5,883 nt of DNA, taken from NCBI RefSeq assembly GCF_903643065.1, contig NZ_CAHJWX010000147.1:1-5883 (forward strand), in the 5' to 3' direction. The notes under the pieces are model-generated. The model saw only the letters and a list, made by a program, of their open reading frames with translations, was not told where the DNA came from and made no database searches. The position numbers and the translations under genes were made by a program. This document shows, in pieces, positions 5,838 through 5,883 of the stretch. Source of the stretch: Sphingomonas bacterium. Lineage in GTDB: Bacteria; Pseudomonadota; Alphaproteobacteria; Sphingomonadales; Sphingomonadaceae. Each line of letters opens with the position of its first letter. Positions within the stretch are counted from its first letter, which is position 1.

Positions 5838-5883
5838 GACGGTTCGCGCGGTTCGCCGCGATCGACTGGTCGGGCGCGGCGGT
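5834..5883 (+). CDS. Start of a further gene, 3'-partial, resembling a DWSG-type conserved hypothetical protein
   Basis: After the serine hydrolase stop, the frame containing base 5852 reads FAAIDWSGAA to the window end. I recall AIDWSG at the N-terminus of small conserved hypothetical proteins (DUF429-like) in alphaproteobacteria, where an Asp in the first strand resembles an RNase H-like fold. No ATG, GTG or TTG in this frame lies close before it; a CTG at 5834, overlapping the previous gene's TGA, is the only nearby candidate, so the start is uncertain. Too little is present to be sure that it is a gene. Confidence 0.35.
   Translation, partial: MRRFARFAAIDWSGAA

Overview
The window looks like chromosomal DNA of a GC-rich alphaproteobacterium, most likely a sphingomonad. 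This rests on recalled similarity of the rarA product and the secreted serine hydrolase to sphingomonad proteins, and on the strong G/C preference at third codon positions in both flanks; no search was run. The sequence probably ends mid-gene on both sides.

Layout: (1) 4-1245 (+) is most of rarA, the AAA+ replication-associated recombination protein, missing its first residues. (2) 1246-1405 is a short convergent intergenic stretch with GC-rich inverted repeats. (3) 1406-4054 (-) is a compact cassette of three genes read right to left: a PD-(D/E)xK nuclease-like protein (3035-4054), an MBL-fold/beta-CASP-type hydrolase (3038 leftwards) that overlaps it by an ATGA junction, and a small conserved protein of unknown function (1406-1777). 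(4) 4055-4325 is a divergent intergenic region rich in inverted repeats. (5) 4326-5837 (+) is an exported serine hydrolase of the beta-lactamase/penicillin-binding fold. (6) 5838-5883 probably holds the first codons of another gene.

The most interesting part is the cassette. Two putative nucleic-acid-cutting enzymes are translationally linked and sit with a small partner between housekeeping-type genes. Its third positions look less G/C-dominated than those of the flanks. This is the pattern expected of a horizontally acquired defence or DNA/RNA-processing module, but that role is inferred from context and folds only.

The MBL gene carries an in-frame amber codon at 1989-1991. Reading through it recovers, in the same frame, 66 more codons with the family's HTSGHA motif, ending in a TGA that overlaps the ribosome binding site of the next gene. 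The annotated 349-residue product is therefore a truncated form of a gene designed to be about 416 codons long. The recovered tail also shows PVYG where related enzymes usually have a metal-binding PxH. A second in-frame TAG occupies the first three bases of the window, immediately before conserved rarA sequence; at a sequence edge this may be an artefact.
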